Positions 42,985 to 53,024 of a DNA stretch of 53,363 nucleotides are shown here, piece by piece. The notes below the pieces were generated by a model. The model worked only from the letters and a program-made list of their open reading frames with translations. It did no database searches and had not been told where the DNA came from. Within the stretch, counting starts at the first letter, position 1, and every line of letters starts with the position of its first letter. The DNA is from Alloascoidea africana (lineage: Eukaryota; Ascomycota; Alloascoideomycetes; Alloascoideales; Alloascoideaceae). The stretch covers positions 1-53,363 of the forward strand of contig JAKTTT010000093.1 of the NCBI GenBank assembly GCA_030581615.1, read 5' to 3'. The translations under genes and the position numbers were made by a program.

Positions 42985-44265
42985 ATGACCGTAATATTAC
43001 GGGGGAAAAGTTATTGTGGTAGGGAGTTTCTCTCAAGAGCTTTCAGGCAGAATCAAAATTTTAGATTTACGTGCTGTCTTTCACGATATCATCGGTGGGA
43101 TCAGTTCCAGACATCAAGGATATCAGTTGAAACATTAAACCTCCAATGCCGATCTTTTTCAACCTCTGGTGGCATGTCAATGGCAAGCAATAATGCTAAG
43201 AGTAGCATTACTGATTATACTTTACTTCGCTCTCCATTTAATGAGCAGACACTTTGTGCCAGAATTGAAAAGTTGCTCGACTCAGAAGAGACCAAATCTA
43301 AAGAACAAGTTCTAAGTACACTAAACGCTTGTTTTAAGCTTAGAGAGGAAGCAGGAAAGTCGAATGCTCCTGCCTCGACGATTAATACAGCGGATAAATT
43401 GGTACAAAAAGTGCTCGATCACCCAACTGTACCTATCGACTTGGAATTGGTTCACGACTTGTTTGTAGTGAAACCTCCAGGAATCAACTCAATAGCATTC
43501 ATAATTGAAGCCTTCAACAAGAAAAATAGGTCAAAGACAATCACGAAAGAAGTGGCAATGATTCCTCTTCGTCATTTTATTTACGATGGCGATTTTAGTT
43601 CTGCATTCAGGCTGGTAGACCTCACTGTTGGATCCAAGAAGTACATCAAGGCAGTTAAATCGAAATGGATTAAAAGAAGCGGATATTGGCTAGCATTATG
43701 TGGTGGATTAATGGGCGTTGCAGAGGTATTTTTAAAGTATGGGTTTGTGTCACAGGTAGAGAACTCCTTCGCAATACAAGCTATGATTGGGGCTTATTTT
43801 CTCAACGCGACAATGATTGGGGTTTTTGCGTTTGCAGGAAGAGTATCACATAATGGCGACGTTGTGAGGTGGACTCCTCAAGTGTACCAACCTCATTGGT
43901 ACTTTCACGCAGATGAGATGAAAATGATCGGACGTATAGTGGAAGCTGATGCGTCCTTCTTCACTGGCGTCGAGGCCGAAGGACACTGTTCTGATTACGT
44001 CAAGAAGCAGGCAGAACAGCGATATATGACTCCTGTTCAGCCTCTTCAAGAGCGGGAATTGCAAGACTATTGGGTGACTAGCGGAGAAGGATTCGAGTGG
44101 ATTGAACCAGATCAGGATCCAGCCGAAATCGTATTGAAAGCCAAGCTAGAAAAAAACAAACCGCGCGCAGTTGCTGGCTCGGAAACTGAAGTTAAGAGCA
44201 TTGCTGACAGTATAGTCTCAGCACTTAAAGAAGGTTCTACTGACGGAAATCAAGGCACAACGTAA
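42985..44265 (+). CDS. Unrecognised mitochondrial inner-membrane-like protein
   Basis: I do not recognise this 426-residue protein. It begins with a typical mitochondrial presequence: many Arg, no acid for about 40 residues, then CRSFSTSGG, a likely processing region. A second ATG pair (MSMAS, near residue 64) follows directly and could be the start of a mature-like form. The central part is helical and charged. Two hydrophobic segments lie at about 234-254 (YWLALCGGLMGVAEVFLKYG) and 267-290 (MIGAYFLNATMIGVFAFAG). After them comes a conserved-looking stretch rich in aromatic residues: WTPQVYQPHWYFHADEMKMI, then EADASFFTGVEAEGHCSDY. The arrangement suggests an inner-membrane protein with matrix or intermembrane domains on both sides. 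Its ATG is only 102 bp from the tRNA-Gly gene. Confidence 0.8.
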   Translation: MTVILRGKSYCGREFLSRAFRQNQNFRFTCCLSRYHRWDQFQTSRISVETLNLQCRSFSTSGGMSMASNNAKSSITDYTLLRSPFNEQTLCARIEKLLDSEETKSKEQVLSTLNACFKLREEAGKSNAPASTINTADKLVQKVLDHPTVPIDLELVHDLFVVKPPGINSIAFIIEAFNKKNRSKTITKEVAMIPLRHFIYDGDFSSAFRLVDLTVGSKKYIKAVKSKWIKRSGYWLALCGGLMGVAEVFLKYGFVSQVENSFAIQAMIGAYFLNATMIGVFAFAGRVSHNGDVVRWTPQVYQPHWYFHADEMKMIGRIVEADASFFTGVEAEGHCSDYVKKQAEQRYMTPVQPLQERELQDYWVTSGEGFEWIEPDQDPAEIVLKAKLEKNKPRAVAGSETEVKSIADSIVSALKEGSTDGNQGTT

Positions 44266-44545
44266 CACAGAATGAACTTGTTGCGAAATTTGTACATAAA
44301 ACACAGCCAGCCATTTGGCTTTTAGATATAGCTTTGAGAAGGAAATACAGAATTTACAACTTGCATAATAAATAAATCTTTTTTCTTAACTATTAAGAAT
44401 CCCCGGATGATGTAAAGCAGGATAAAAGAAAAGAAACAAAAGTTGGTTAAATGTGACGGTAGAGTATAATGGAAAAACAAAAAGTGATGAATGCGAAATA
44501 ATGAATACCTCCAAGTCTCAATCGTCATGAAGTGTGATTGTCAAA

Positions 44546-46498
44546 CTAATCTGAGCTTGAAACAATTTGCTGTTGAGCTTGGGAGTTGGAATCACCATTA
44601 CTAACAATATCACTCAGTGAACGAGAATTTGAAGCCGACTGTTCGTTCCCTTGTTCAACTATGGGAGGTTTATCATCAGCATAGTCTCCGTCATTGTATC
44701 CAGCAATTCTCTCAAACCTGGGTGGCGGTGTATCATCTATTGTCTCAGTCATCTCATAAAAGTTCATAGCATAAGATGCTAGAGCGGTTTCCTCTTCAAC
44801 AGATCTTGATGTAAATTGGTTTGGAGGGTTGGCAGATGTACTAGCTTCAGTGAAGCTTGGAATTTGTTGGATATTAACATTTTCAGTTTCAATTCGGGAG
44901 GTAGGTTCCCCTTCTTGATGTTTAAAATTACTCGTATTTCGAGTATTTCCAGTAGTCATGGCTTCCGAAACAGCATGAACCTCATCCTCTGTTCCTATCG
45001 AAAAAGAGTCCATTTTAATAGGTGGATGCTGAAAGGTTGGAATTTCTGAGCAATTGCTACTGCGCCTTTGCCGTTTAAAAGGCCTTGCAAGTGCGGTAAT
45101 AGGCCATAACAAACCAAAAGAATTCCCGGTTCCATTTGTTTTTCGTCCTTTGAGAATAGTAGTTTTATTCTCCATAATGTTCATGAAAGTTGTTCCTATA
45201 ATGTTTGAAATATGCTGTCTGAACGTGCGGTATCCTAAAGCGTCATTTGTTATGGTTTTTGAGGTGCTCCTGGGTCGATGTTGATACAGTTCATCGTCAG
45301 AGTCGCTTTCATGTTCGCCATGGTTGTTCGTGTTGCCACCTATATCACCTTGGTTTTGCGTATTTTGGTCGTTGTCGTCATTTGCTTCGGTAGTTTTGCT
45401 TCCAATGTCATTGTCCATATAAGACGAATTATTCGCAAAAATGTCGCTTTTAATCTCCTCCCCTAGAACACCAGCCTTTTTGTGGTCAGACTCGAGTTTT
45501 TCAACGAGATCAATCCACTCCCAAGCTACTATACAGACAGCTTCCTCGCTGGCCCATCGACAAAGATCTGCCCAGGTGGAGAGTCTAGATTTTGTTATTG
45601 AAATCATAAAGAATATAAAGGGAAGAAGATAGATAACCATGGACATTAGGGCCAAGGGAAGCGCCCTTCGATGAAATGCAAATCTCCATTTTTGTAGAGT
45701 ATAGAGCACCAAGAGGACAAAAAAACTTAAAGGAACGAAAGATTGGATTATGTAAATCACAATGTCTATCCCGATTCCGCTCCCGCCTGTAAGTTCAGCA
45801 AAAGAAGACTTGAGATAGAAATCTTTGATGGCCCAAAGTATAGTATTCAGGACTGTGAAAAAGGTGCCGATACAAACAATATACTTGTATAGCTTAGTTC
45901 CAGGCTCAAAAATTCTCGTCAAGACTTGTACTTGTGCTAACCAGAGGAGAAAGCATGCAACAATGCTCATGATTTCATAGGGCACGCCATCGGTAATCTC
46001 TTCTTTAACGACGATAGCTGAGCGATAGTTTCGATAATACTGCGTAGTCGAGATCTCGGTGAAATGAGTTAGAGAAACTGTTAGGTATATCGCAGCATAG
46101 AGGGTTGCAAAATGTATGAAAAATGGTCTTCGTTTCTTGGCGACCGAGAGGATGAGGAACAAAAGCCAGGCGACAGCAACCACACAAGATCCAGCGTATG
46201 CGACGACTACCACACTGCTACTAAAGTGGTCTCTTAGGTCATCTTTTGCTATCGCTTTGGATAATAGATAAGTCAGGTATTCTTTTGTTGATTGATCTGG
46301 ACAACTTTGTATGAAAACAGCAGGATTGTGGAGGGAAAGAGACCTATCTGAGCTGGAGGGGGTCCCTGCGTCTGGTGAGGTCAGCATAAACTGGCCCGTG
46401 GGAAGAATAAAGGCCCGGCACTTTTCTAGGGATGCAAAAACGCTGTCAGATATAGACTCATTCGCCATTTCAAGCAATAGCGGAATGTTCAGCGACAT
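44546..46498 (-). CDS. RIM21: pH-response sensor PalH/RIM21 (Dfg16-like)
   Basis: A 650-residue seven-helix membrane protein. The first ATG is at 46498 (MSLNIPLLLEMANES); upstream codons lack ATG. Seven hydrophobic segments span about residues 93-310, starting SVVVVAYAGSCVVAVAWLLF. After the last helix comes ASEEAVCIVAWEWIDLVEKL, the signature of the PalH/Rim21/Dfg16 family, where a tryptophan-rich motif follows helix seven. The C-terminal half is a long hydrophilic tail, Ser/Asn/acid-rich, expected to be cytosolic and to bind the arrestin-like Rim8/PalF. The family senses external alkaline pH at the plasma membrane and leads to cleavage of the transcription factor Rim101/PacC. RIM21 and DFG16 are paralogues in S. 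cerevisiae; one-copy species carry palH. The symbol marks the family. Converges on the mitochondrial gene. Confidence 0.85.
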   Translation of the reverse strand: MSLNIPLLLEMANESISDSVFASLEKCRAFILPTGQFMLTSPDAGTPSSSDRSLSLHNPAVFIQSCPDQSTKEYLTYLLSKAIAKDDLRDHFSSSVVVVAYAGSCVVAVAWLLFLILSVAKKRRPFFIHFATLYAAIYLTVSLTHFTEISTTQYYRNYRSAIVVKEEITDGVPYEIMSIVACFLLWLAQVQVLTRIFEPGTKLYKYIVCIGTFFTVLNTILWAIKDFYLKSSFAELTGGSGIGIDIVIYIIQSFVPLSFFVLLVLYTLQKWRFAFHRRALPLALMSMVIYLLPFIFFMISITKSRLSTWADLCRWASEEAVCIVAWEWIDLVEKLESDHKKAGVLGEEIKSDIFANNSSYMDNDIGSKTTEANDDNDQNTQNQGDIGGNTNNHGEHESDSDDELYQHRPRSTSKTITNDALGYRTFRQHISNIIGTTFMNIMENKTTILKGRKTNGTGNSFGLLWPITALARPFKRQRRSSNCSEIPTFQHPPIKMDSFSIGTEDEVHAVSEAMTTGNTRNTSNFKHQEGEPTSRIETENVNIQQIPSFTEASTSANPPNQFTSRSVEEETALASYAMNFYEMTETIDDTPPPRFERIAGYNDGDYADDKPPIVEQGNEQSASNSRSLSDIVSNGDSNSQAQQQIVSSSD

Positions 46499-47048
46499 AG
46501 TTTCTCTTTTTCTCCTCACTGTCACTATCGTCCGCTCAAATAATTTAGCATGGCCGATCTCGTCAGGGTTCTAGAAGGGCTGTCACTAGCTTGCCAGGGT
46601 CCACAACAACAGCTTTAAAGAGAGAGAATGACTCAAGAGCAGAACACACGGTAAGAATCCAGGGAAGGTAACACAAGACTTCAGAGCCCGGAAACCACCA
46701 AAACAAGGCACAGAGAAAGAAAAAGATGTGAATCTCCCTTTGGTGTGGTGTGGTCAATCGGCTTTTGCTTGGCATCAAAGAGCGGGTAACCTCACAGTGG
46801 GGAGCCTGCCTCAAAGTGCCGTGCGAGGAAGGTGCAAAAATGTTAAACTTATTCTCCATATTCTCAGTCATAAGGCATTAATATTAATATTAGTTTAGTA
46901 TTATTATTCTTACTATAACAAACGGTTTTTGTTCCAATTTCTTACACCATTTTTTGCTTTTACTCCTAAGTAAATTTGCAGGTTTAGTTTCTTCACTTAT
47001 ACAAGCCTCATTCTAATACCCCAAACACGTTGCCTGTACTTTCACACA
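46499..47048. other. Intergenic before RIM21-like gene, 0.55 kb
   Basis: Separates two minus-strand genes. It has a short GTGGT/GTGTGG repeat at about 46743-46754, one CTTGGC at 46768-46773 (reverse of GCCAAG) and an AT-rich stretch at 46876-46915. No gene seen. Confidence 0.45.
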
Positions 47049-50000
47049 CTATTCCATCGCATGAACAGCGGCAGGAGACCGTTCCCGCTCCCATGTCTGA
47101 TCTTTAAAACGCATTCCCAGGCCCAAATTGCCATTACTTTGCGGGCGATACTTTTTATACCCTATGCTTCTATCGTATCCATCAGATTCTGTCTGTGTTT
47201 TGTAATGAGATCCATTGTAGTTTGAGTCCCGATGACTGTTGTCCCTAGTATTTTCTCTACCATGCCGGTTACTATAAGAATGCCCATGGAGGCTATGTCC
47301 ATGCGAGTGGAGGTGAGAATGATGATAATCTCTGTCTCTATCCCAATCTCTGCCTTCCCTCTCGCGTTCTCGAGATGCTGAGTTGAATCCACTGCCCTTA
47401 GTTTCGTTTTTTAACGAGACAGTAGCTAACGTAGGAGTTTGTCTGCCAACTCCAGGTATCAAAATTGGAACCCTGATCAAATTTCGGTTCAATTTCAATA
47501 TTTTCTCCCTCTGAAATTTGAGCCCATTGGTTCCAAATATAAATGCAGTGTTTGAAAATCCAATGGGGTAGATCAATTTTGCATTAACTTTCAACAGCTT
47601 GGCTATTAGCTTTTCTGTTGATAAATTGGTGGGGTCGGTTGCTTGGCTTCCACTATTGCAATCTTCAGTAGGGTCTATCAAAGTATGATTAAATGCCGGG
47701 GGCAAAGATACTTTGACGTTGGGCTCACTCTCCGAGTGTGCCAATAAAAGTTCGTCAATATTTGATGATACGAGAACTAAGCCCTTTGCCTTGTGTGTCT
47801 TAATCTCTTGGGTTTGTTCCGTTTGGTTTTCGTCTAGCTTTTGTTCGGGGTTGAAAGGTAAAGAGTTGTTGGTGGAAGGCAAAGAAACCGTAGCATTCCC
47901 CCCATGAAGAGTAACGTCAGTGTTTAAATTTAATAACGCTGTCGACACATCCAAGCCTGTAAAATCAGGACCAGCCTTATTAAGCGGGCCATCTTGGGTG
48001 TCTCCAAGAAAGCTCAAATCTCCTGTATTGCCACAATTGTTCATACTTTCAAACACAATGGGCAGGCTTGAGCGTTTATTGCTTGTTTGACCCGATCTAG
48101 GGAAAAACAAAGAGACTGATGGTTTTCCCGAATTTCCTGAGAATGACGTTGAATAATCCATTGAATTGCCTTGCCCGGTAGAATCAGTCCCGAAAAGATT
48201 AACCGCTGGAGGTTGACGTGGCCGACTGTTTCTACCCACCGCAAGGTCATAAACGCTGAGCCCTACGCTATTGGAACTTCTCTTGCTATTATTAGATGTA
48301 GGGGTTTGCTGTGTATGAGCAAGAATCGGCGATGGAAAAAATCGAGAGTGTACAGGTAAGCCAGATTGTGATCTTTTCGAATTTCGGTCTACATCTGGAG
48401 ATGCTCCAACTGATTGAGCTTCCATATGTTGCTTGGGATAAGTAATTGATTTTGTTCTTCGTGCTGGCGTCACTGTTTTTGAAGCCAAAGGGCTTTTCGC
48501 TTCAAAAGCTCCACTGTTATTGCCGCATTCAAAGTCAACTTCTCTTGGAGGAGTTGTCGGTTTTACGTCCCACAAATCGCAGGTAGATGAGCCTCTCGCA
48601 CTAGCCCACGGCGATGCTTTGACGGTTGAAATTGTTGAAGATGAGGAGGAGGATGAGGAAGCAGATGAAGAAGGGAAGCTTGAGCGATTTCCCTGCATCT
48701 GGTGATTGAAGTTTGACGTTTGTGAAAAAATATCCAAATCTCTTTGATATAAAATGTTTTTGGAATTAGAAATTGGATCAAAATTAGAAGTTTGTTGTAA
48801 AGCATGGGTATGGATATTACCAGCCATAGGCAACCATAGGCTGGAGTCGCTTTTACCATCCTGTTTCTGTGAACATAATCGAATAGCATCCGTATCTGTA
48901 CTTTTGCCATTATAACGATTGCAGCTTTTGCTATTTTCGAAACACCCTTCACTCCATAGTCGACCGGATGGTGTTGAAGGAGAAGAGATCGAGGTTTTTG
49001 GTTTTCCTGAGTCATGCTGCTGTCGTTCAGCATCAACCTCCTCAAACAGCTTGTAAAAAGTTTGTCTATAAACCTCATCTTTCCTATTGAGTTCCGCTGA
49101 CCGAGTATTTGTGCTGCCTTCTGGTTGAATTTCACCAAATGGATCGACTCGAGTTCTTGTATAAAGGTCTTGGTCCTTCGCTGAGGAAGGAAAAGCGTTC
49201 AACCCTACGCTACGAATACTATTGCTCGACTGAAAGCTAGGGTTGGGAGGTGCAAAAGCAGCTTTATGGGGGTCATCCGTTACCTTTTCATGAACCGATA
49301 ATTCAGATTTTGGATTTTCAAGAAAAGGTGCTGAGCTTGGCTGTACAAAACCGCCTAGAAAACCATTCAAATTAGATGGCTGCTGGAATTGAGTCATTCC
49401 CAGTTCTTTATGTTTCTGATCTGCGTTATTGCTTGGTTCAAGCTCAATACCGTAGTGCTCAGCCTTTTCACCAGGTAAAGAGGGACTAAACCCATTCACT
49501 GTCAATTGATTCAAATTGACGGGTCTCACGCCTTCTGGGTGATTTGAATTATTACCCACTATTTGAGGGAAGCTTCTTGGGTCAACATGATTGAAAAAGG
49601 GATTAGGTGCCAATTGCTCTACATGCCGAGAATTGTTGAAGGGTAAACCTCCACCCCTACCACCCTCTGCCCAATTGAATCCATTTTCTGTTCCTGGATA
49701 GGTAAAGGGGGCTTCGCTTGGTTTTGCTGAAATATGATCGGCTGATCTTGTTTTATCTGGGGCATTAAATTGCAAATCATTGTTGTATTGATTCAGGCCT
49801 TCCTCTTCGCATGTGAAAATGCTGACAATAGCGTCCCCTTTACAATTCTCTCTAACTGTACTGGCAGAAGAAAATCCCAAGTTCAACTGTCTGTCAACGG
49901 AACTAGGCATGGCATTTGATGAATTGGTGCTACCCGATAACACAGATGATCCATATGTGCTCCTTGTTACCATTAGATTCGGACCGCCTGTTTCAGAAGG

Positions 50001-50614
50001 CATTTCAGTGTCCATATCTTCTTGTGGTGGTGGGTTTTTTGGTCCGTGAGTTGAGACTACAATATGTTAGTTATTGAGAGATTCATACAGAACAACTCTA
50101 ATCGGAACAAACCTTTTTGTGTCAAGCTTTTGGGAAATGCTCTGTTTGATTGTTGGGCCTCAAAAGCATCATTAAGAGGCTGTAACTGAAAGTGTCTATT
50201 TGTCTGTTCGACCTGTAAGCCTGGCGTATTCGCACTCCTCATGTTTAAAAATCCAGAGTTGGATGTGGCCTTAGAGGACGATCTTGAAGAAGGAAAATGG
50301 AGTTCGACGGCCGCCGAGTCAGAGGCAGTAGGTGTTGCATGAGAGTGACTCCAACTTTGCCCTTGTATTTCGTTGAGCAGGGAATGGTCTTTAGCGTTGG
50401 ACTCCATATGGGTAGCAGATGTTTCAGGTCCAATGTTGGATAGGGGAGGTAAAGAGAGGGTGCCTGCTATGGACATATTAGTAGCGTCCTCTTCTACAGG
50501 ACCAAATCTGTTGTTTGTCCTGGTATTGCTGAATTCTTGGATTGATAAAGATTGAGGCTGAGAGAGAGGTCTGAGCAGTGAAGAAGAAGGAAAAGAAGAG
50601 TTATCTGGTACCAT
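47049..50614 (-). CDS. Unrecognised large Ser/Asn-rich disordered protein
   Basis: I do not recognise this protein of 1169 residues. Exons 50614-50113 and 50056-47049 are joined by a 56-nt intron (donor GTTTGT, branch CTAAC, acceptor TAG, phase 1), which gives KSLTQKVSTHGPKNPPP. Almost all of it is low-complexity, rich in Ser, Asn, Gln and Pro, with a serine run at about residue 620. One more ordered island lies in the last fifth: SLPPAFNHTLIDP, then LIAKLLKVNAKLIYPIGFSN and REKILKLNRNLIRVPILIPG. The tail is Arg/Asp/His-rich (SREREREGRDWDRDRDYHH, then repeated SH and GH dipeptides). Arg/Glu and Arg/Asp runs suggest an RNA-linked role, but that is only composition. An alternative is that the minus-strand frame before the intron is a separate small gene; the continuous phase argues against this. 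Confidence 0.72.
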
Positions 50615-52744
50615 TGTTGGCGTTAAATGGAGTAGAAAGCCGGTCTGATCGTCGATCCTTGTGACGGAAGAGCCAGAAGTGGCAGTCTAGGTCCAGATCC
50701 AGGTCCAGGTCTCAAATGGATCTTGGGAAGAAAATCTCAGAAAGAACGCTGGCTGGGGAGGCCGTGAGGTGGGGAGAATGGGAGCGAAGACGAATGCCGT
50801 GGATGGAGTTCAAGTCGACTGGTGGAGCTATACTGGCAGACTGAGACAGAACTCTTCGTCAGATGGCAGGGCCTGGGGCAGATGCTTGCTGTGGTGGGTT
50901 CCTCCAAACGCCTCAGCCCGCTGTTATTGGCTGCTGTCAAAAAAAAAACCTTCCGGTGAGATGATCCGAGGTCCTGAGGTGCCAGCTCTCCAAGAAGTAG
51001 AAGGCCTGGCCCGGCTTGGTCGAGGAGGAGGACTTGACGGGATGGTTTGCTGCGGACTTCGAGCAATGCGCCGGGTGGTGGTGTTATCGCAAGTGGTTAC
51101 AGCACATTGCTCAGAGATCTATTGTCAACAAGAAGTCAACCTGAAACAGAGCTTAGACCTCGAAGAAGCCCCGTCTTTTGGAGTCTAACGGCGTGTACGA
51201 GCAATTCTAGCAAATTACTTTGTTGGATATCTTTTACTATGTGTAACGAGTAGTTCTAGCTGTGGTAGCAGTGGAAACGAAGTAGTCAAAAAGCGTTACG
51301 CAGAGTAACAGCAAGGAGGCACAAAGAAATTCCTGGTGGCTCAAATTCTATGTACTACATATCGCCGTTAAAAAGGAAATTCTATCGAAAAACTCTTCAA
51401 TTGGTGTGGAACACAAATTCCATGGCTGTAGTAGTGTCACTCTTAAGCTGTTACATAACATCTAGTGTCGTCCGCTAAATCTGTTAATCAGGGACTAGCA
51501 AAGTTGGAATGATGGGATTTTGCACAATTTTGCCGATACGCTTGCTTATTGCATGTTATACTCACCATCAAATAAAACTGTGCCTCTTGATTCACTCTTT
51601 ACAAAAAGACCGAGCCTTTAAACTCGCCAAAGTGGTCATCGCAAAAAGCACAACCTCTACAATTCATCACATTCACTTTCTGTGAAACATTGTTAGTACC
51701 CAATAAATCGCTTAACGATTTGGTGCTATGTATCTGATACCTACTGTTTTTGATAATTGTGATATAAGGCGTGTATTTTTGTTTTTTCTCCTCAAGATAG
51801 TTAGTGCCACTCCATCTGGAATGTTCCTGTCTGTATTAATCTCCAGTACCATGATGTTGTACCCTCGTTCGAACCTCTAACTACCTCAACATCTTCTGAT
51901 AAAATCGCCAATAATCGCAATCAATTCTCGGAGCTAGAAGCTCCAATCACAAGTAGAAAAAGTGGAACAGAATACTGTCACTATTGTTCTACCATTAAGG
52001 ATGGATTCTATCTCTTCTAGAACCTAGATTCTGGTTTCCAACTCAATACTATAGATAACTTGCCTCTATATTATTTCTTCTTTCTTTAATTTCATATGAT
52101 CAACACAACAATCCAGTTGAAATATTGCCGGTACGCCTACTGCAAAGTAAAGGAGATGACGTGGATTGGCAAGCTGGTCATTATACGCTCTAGCTTATAT
52201 CTAATGACCCAGTTCTAGTGGTACTCAACTTACTCTGTTCTCCTCTGTCCATTTCAATTTGATCGGCTTGTATGATGCAAAGACAGAATACAATATAGTA
52301 TAGATTTTATTCTGTTTGTCATCAGAAAAACTATTAAGTTCAGAATTGGCTTATAACTATTGAGTACTAGGCAAGAATCGCACACACGGAAAGAACATTT
52401 TAAAAGAAGACTCTGATATTTACTCTGGGCTTGTATTGTTTAATGAGATAGATCAAAATCCCTGAATAAACCTCTGTTTAGAAAACAGTTGACGTTTGAG
52501 CGACTTTCGTGCAAAGAAGCGTATTTCCCAAAGGCACATACATCATTAGTCCAGGTAAGCACAAGAGTTCTTAGTTGGTACCGTCTCTATAGGGTTGAAA
52601 TAAGTCATCAATCTGCTAGTAAAAAAAAACTAATTTGGCCAAAAGTCAACGATTCAAAAAAGGAAGGTGTGAATAAGGAAGGTGTGCTCGAATCTTTTCT
52701 GTTGAAAGAATAACTGAGCAAAAAGTAAAATTTCAATCATTTAA
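50615..52744. other. Gene desert before tRNA-Val, 2.1 kb
   Basis: Starts with the promoter of the large disordered protein and then becomes AT-rich with no supportable gene. A four-unit hexamer repeat (AGGTCC/AGATCC) lies at 50689-50712, and AATAAACCTCTG occurs near 52465-52480, matching 41029-41040. Frames such as 50769-51188 and 52489-52713 look random. Confidence 0.5.
50689..50712 (+). repeat. Short tandem hexamer repeat
   Basis: Four 6-nt units, AGGTCC, AGATCC, AGGTCC, AGGTCT, lie 75 bp before the start of the large disordered protein gene. Probably a simple repeat in the leader. Confidence 0.6.
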
Positions 52745-52817
52745 TGATTCGGCCGAGGATCGAACTCGGAGCCTCCTCGGTGTGAACGAGACGTGATAAC
52801 CATTACACCACCGAACC
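52745..52817 (-). tRNA. tRNA-Val (anticodon CAC)
   Basis: Read on the minus strand: acceptor GGTTCGG (from 52817) pairs with CCGAATC (to 52746) with one G-T at position 2; discriminator A is 52745. The anticodon stem TCTCG/CGAGG encloses TTCACAC, anticodon CAC, for GTG codons. The T arm is CCGAG-TTCGATC-CTCGG, so the B box is intact. No intron. T runs suited to Pol III termination follow within about 30 bp (AAATTTTAC, CTTTTTGC). Confidence 0.94.
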
Positions 52818-52829
52818 GGATTTTTTGTT

Positions 52830-53020
52830 TGTAAGAATTATAATTCTTACTCTTTGTTTCGATGGCACATTTGGTCACATGTGTATAATGAATACTGTTT
52901 TGTGTATTTAAAGTTAGTTTCTATAGTTTCCTTGTTCTTTTCTACAAGTTACTTTAATACAAGTTTTTCGAACCAAACCCACCACCTAAGAGTTCAGAGC
53001 TGAGGCTCTGTTCTCTTACA
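52830..53020 (-). mobile_element. Solo LTR of the tRNA-associated family with 5-bp target duplication (fossil)
   Basis: On the minus strand a 191-bp block starts TGTAAGAGAACAGA (53020) and ends ATTCTTACA (52830), with 7-bp inverted ends TGTAAGA/TCTTACA. It is flanked by perfect 5-bp copies of AACAA (plus strand TTGTT at 52825-52829 and 53021-53025). The element end is 12 bp from the tRNA-Val 5' end, the same as at tRNA-Gly. The intact duplication makes it younger than the other LTRs here. Size, duplication length and position recall Ty3 sigma elements; the family name is inference since no body is present. Confidence 0.72.
52831..52850. repeat. Perfect 20-bp palindrome at LTR end
   Basis: GTAAGAATTATAATTCTTAC equals its own reverse complement. 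It is the tRNA-proximal end of the LTR, beginning 14 bp from the tRNA-Val 5' end. The matching bases at tRNA-Gly (42778-42797) are only partly palindromic. Confidence 0.85.
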
Positions 53021-53024
53021 TTGT

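Noticed and set aside
51985-52110. TGTT...AACA block with LTR-like composition
   Set aside because: A 4-bp inverted end is expected by chance and no duplication or second copy was found.
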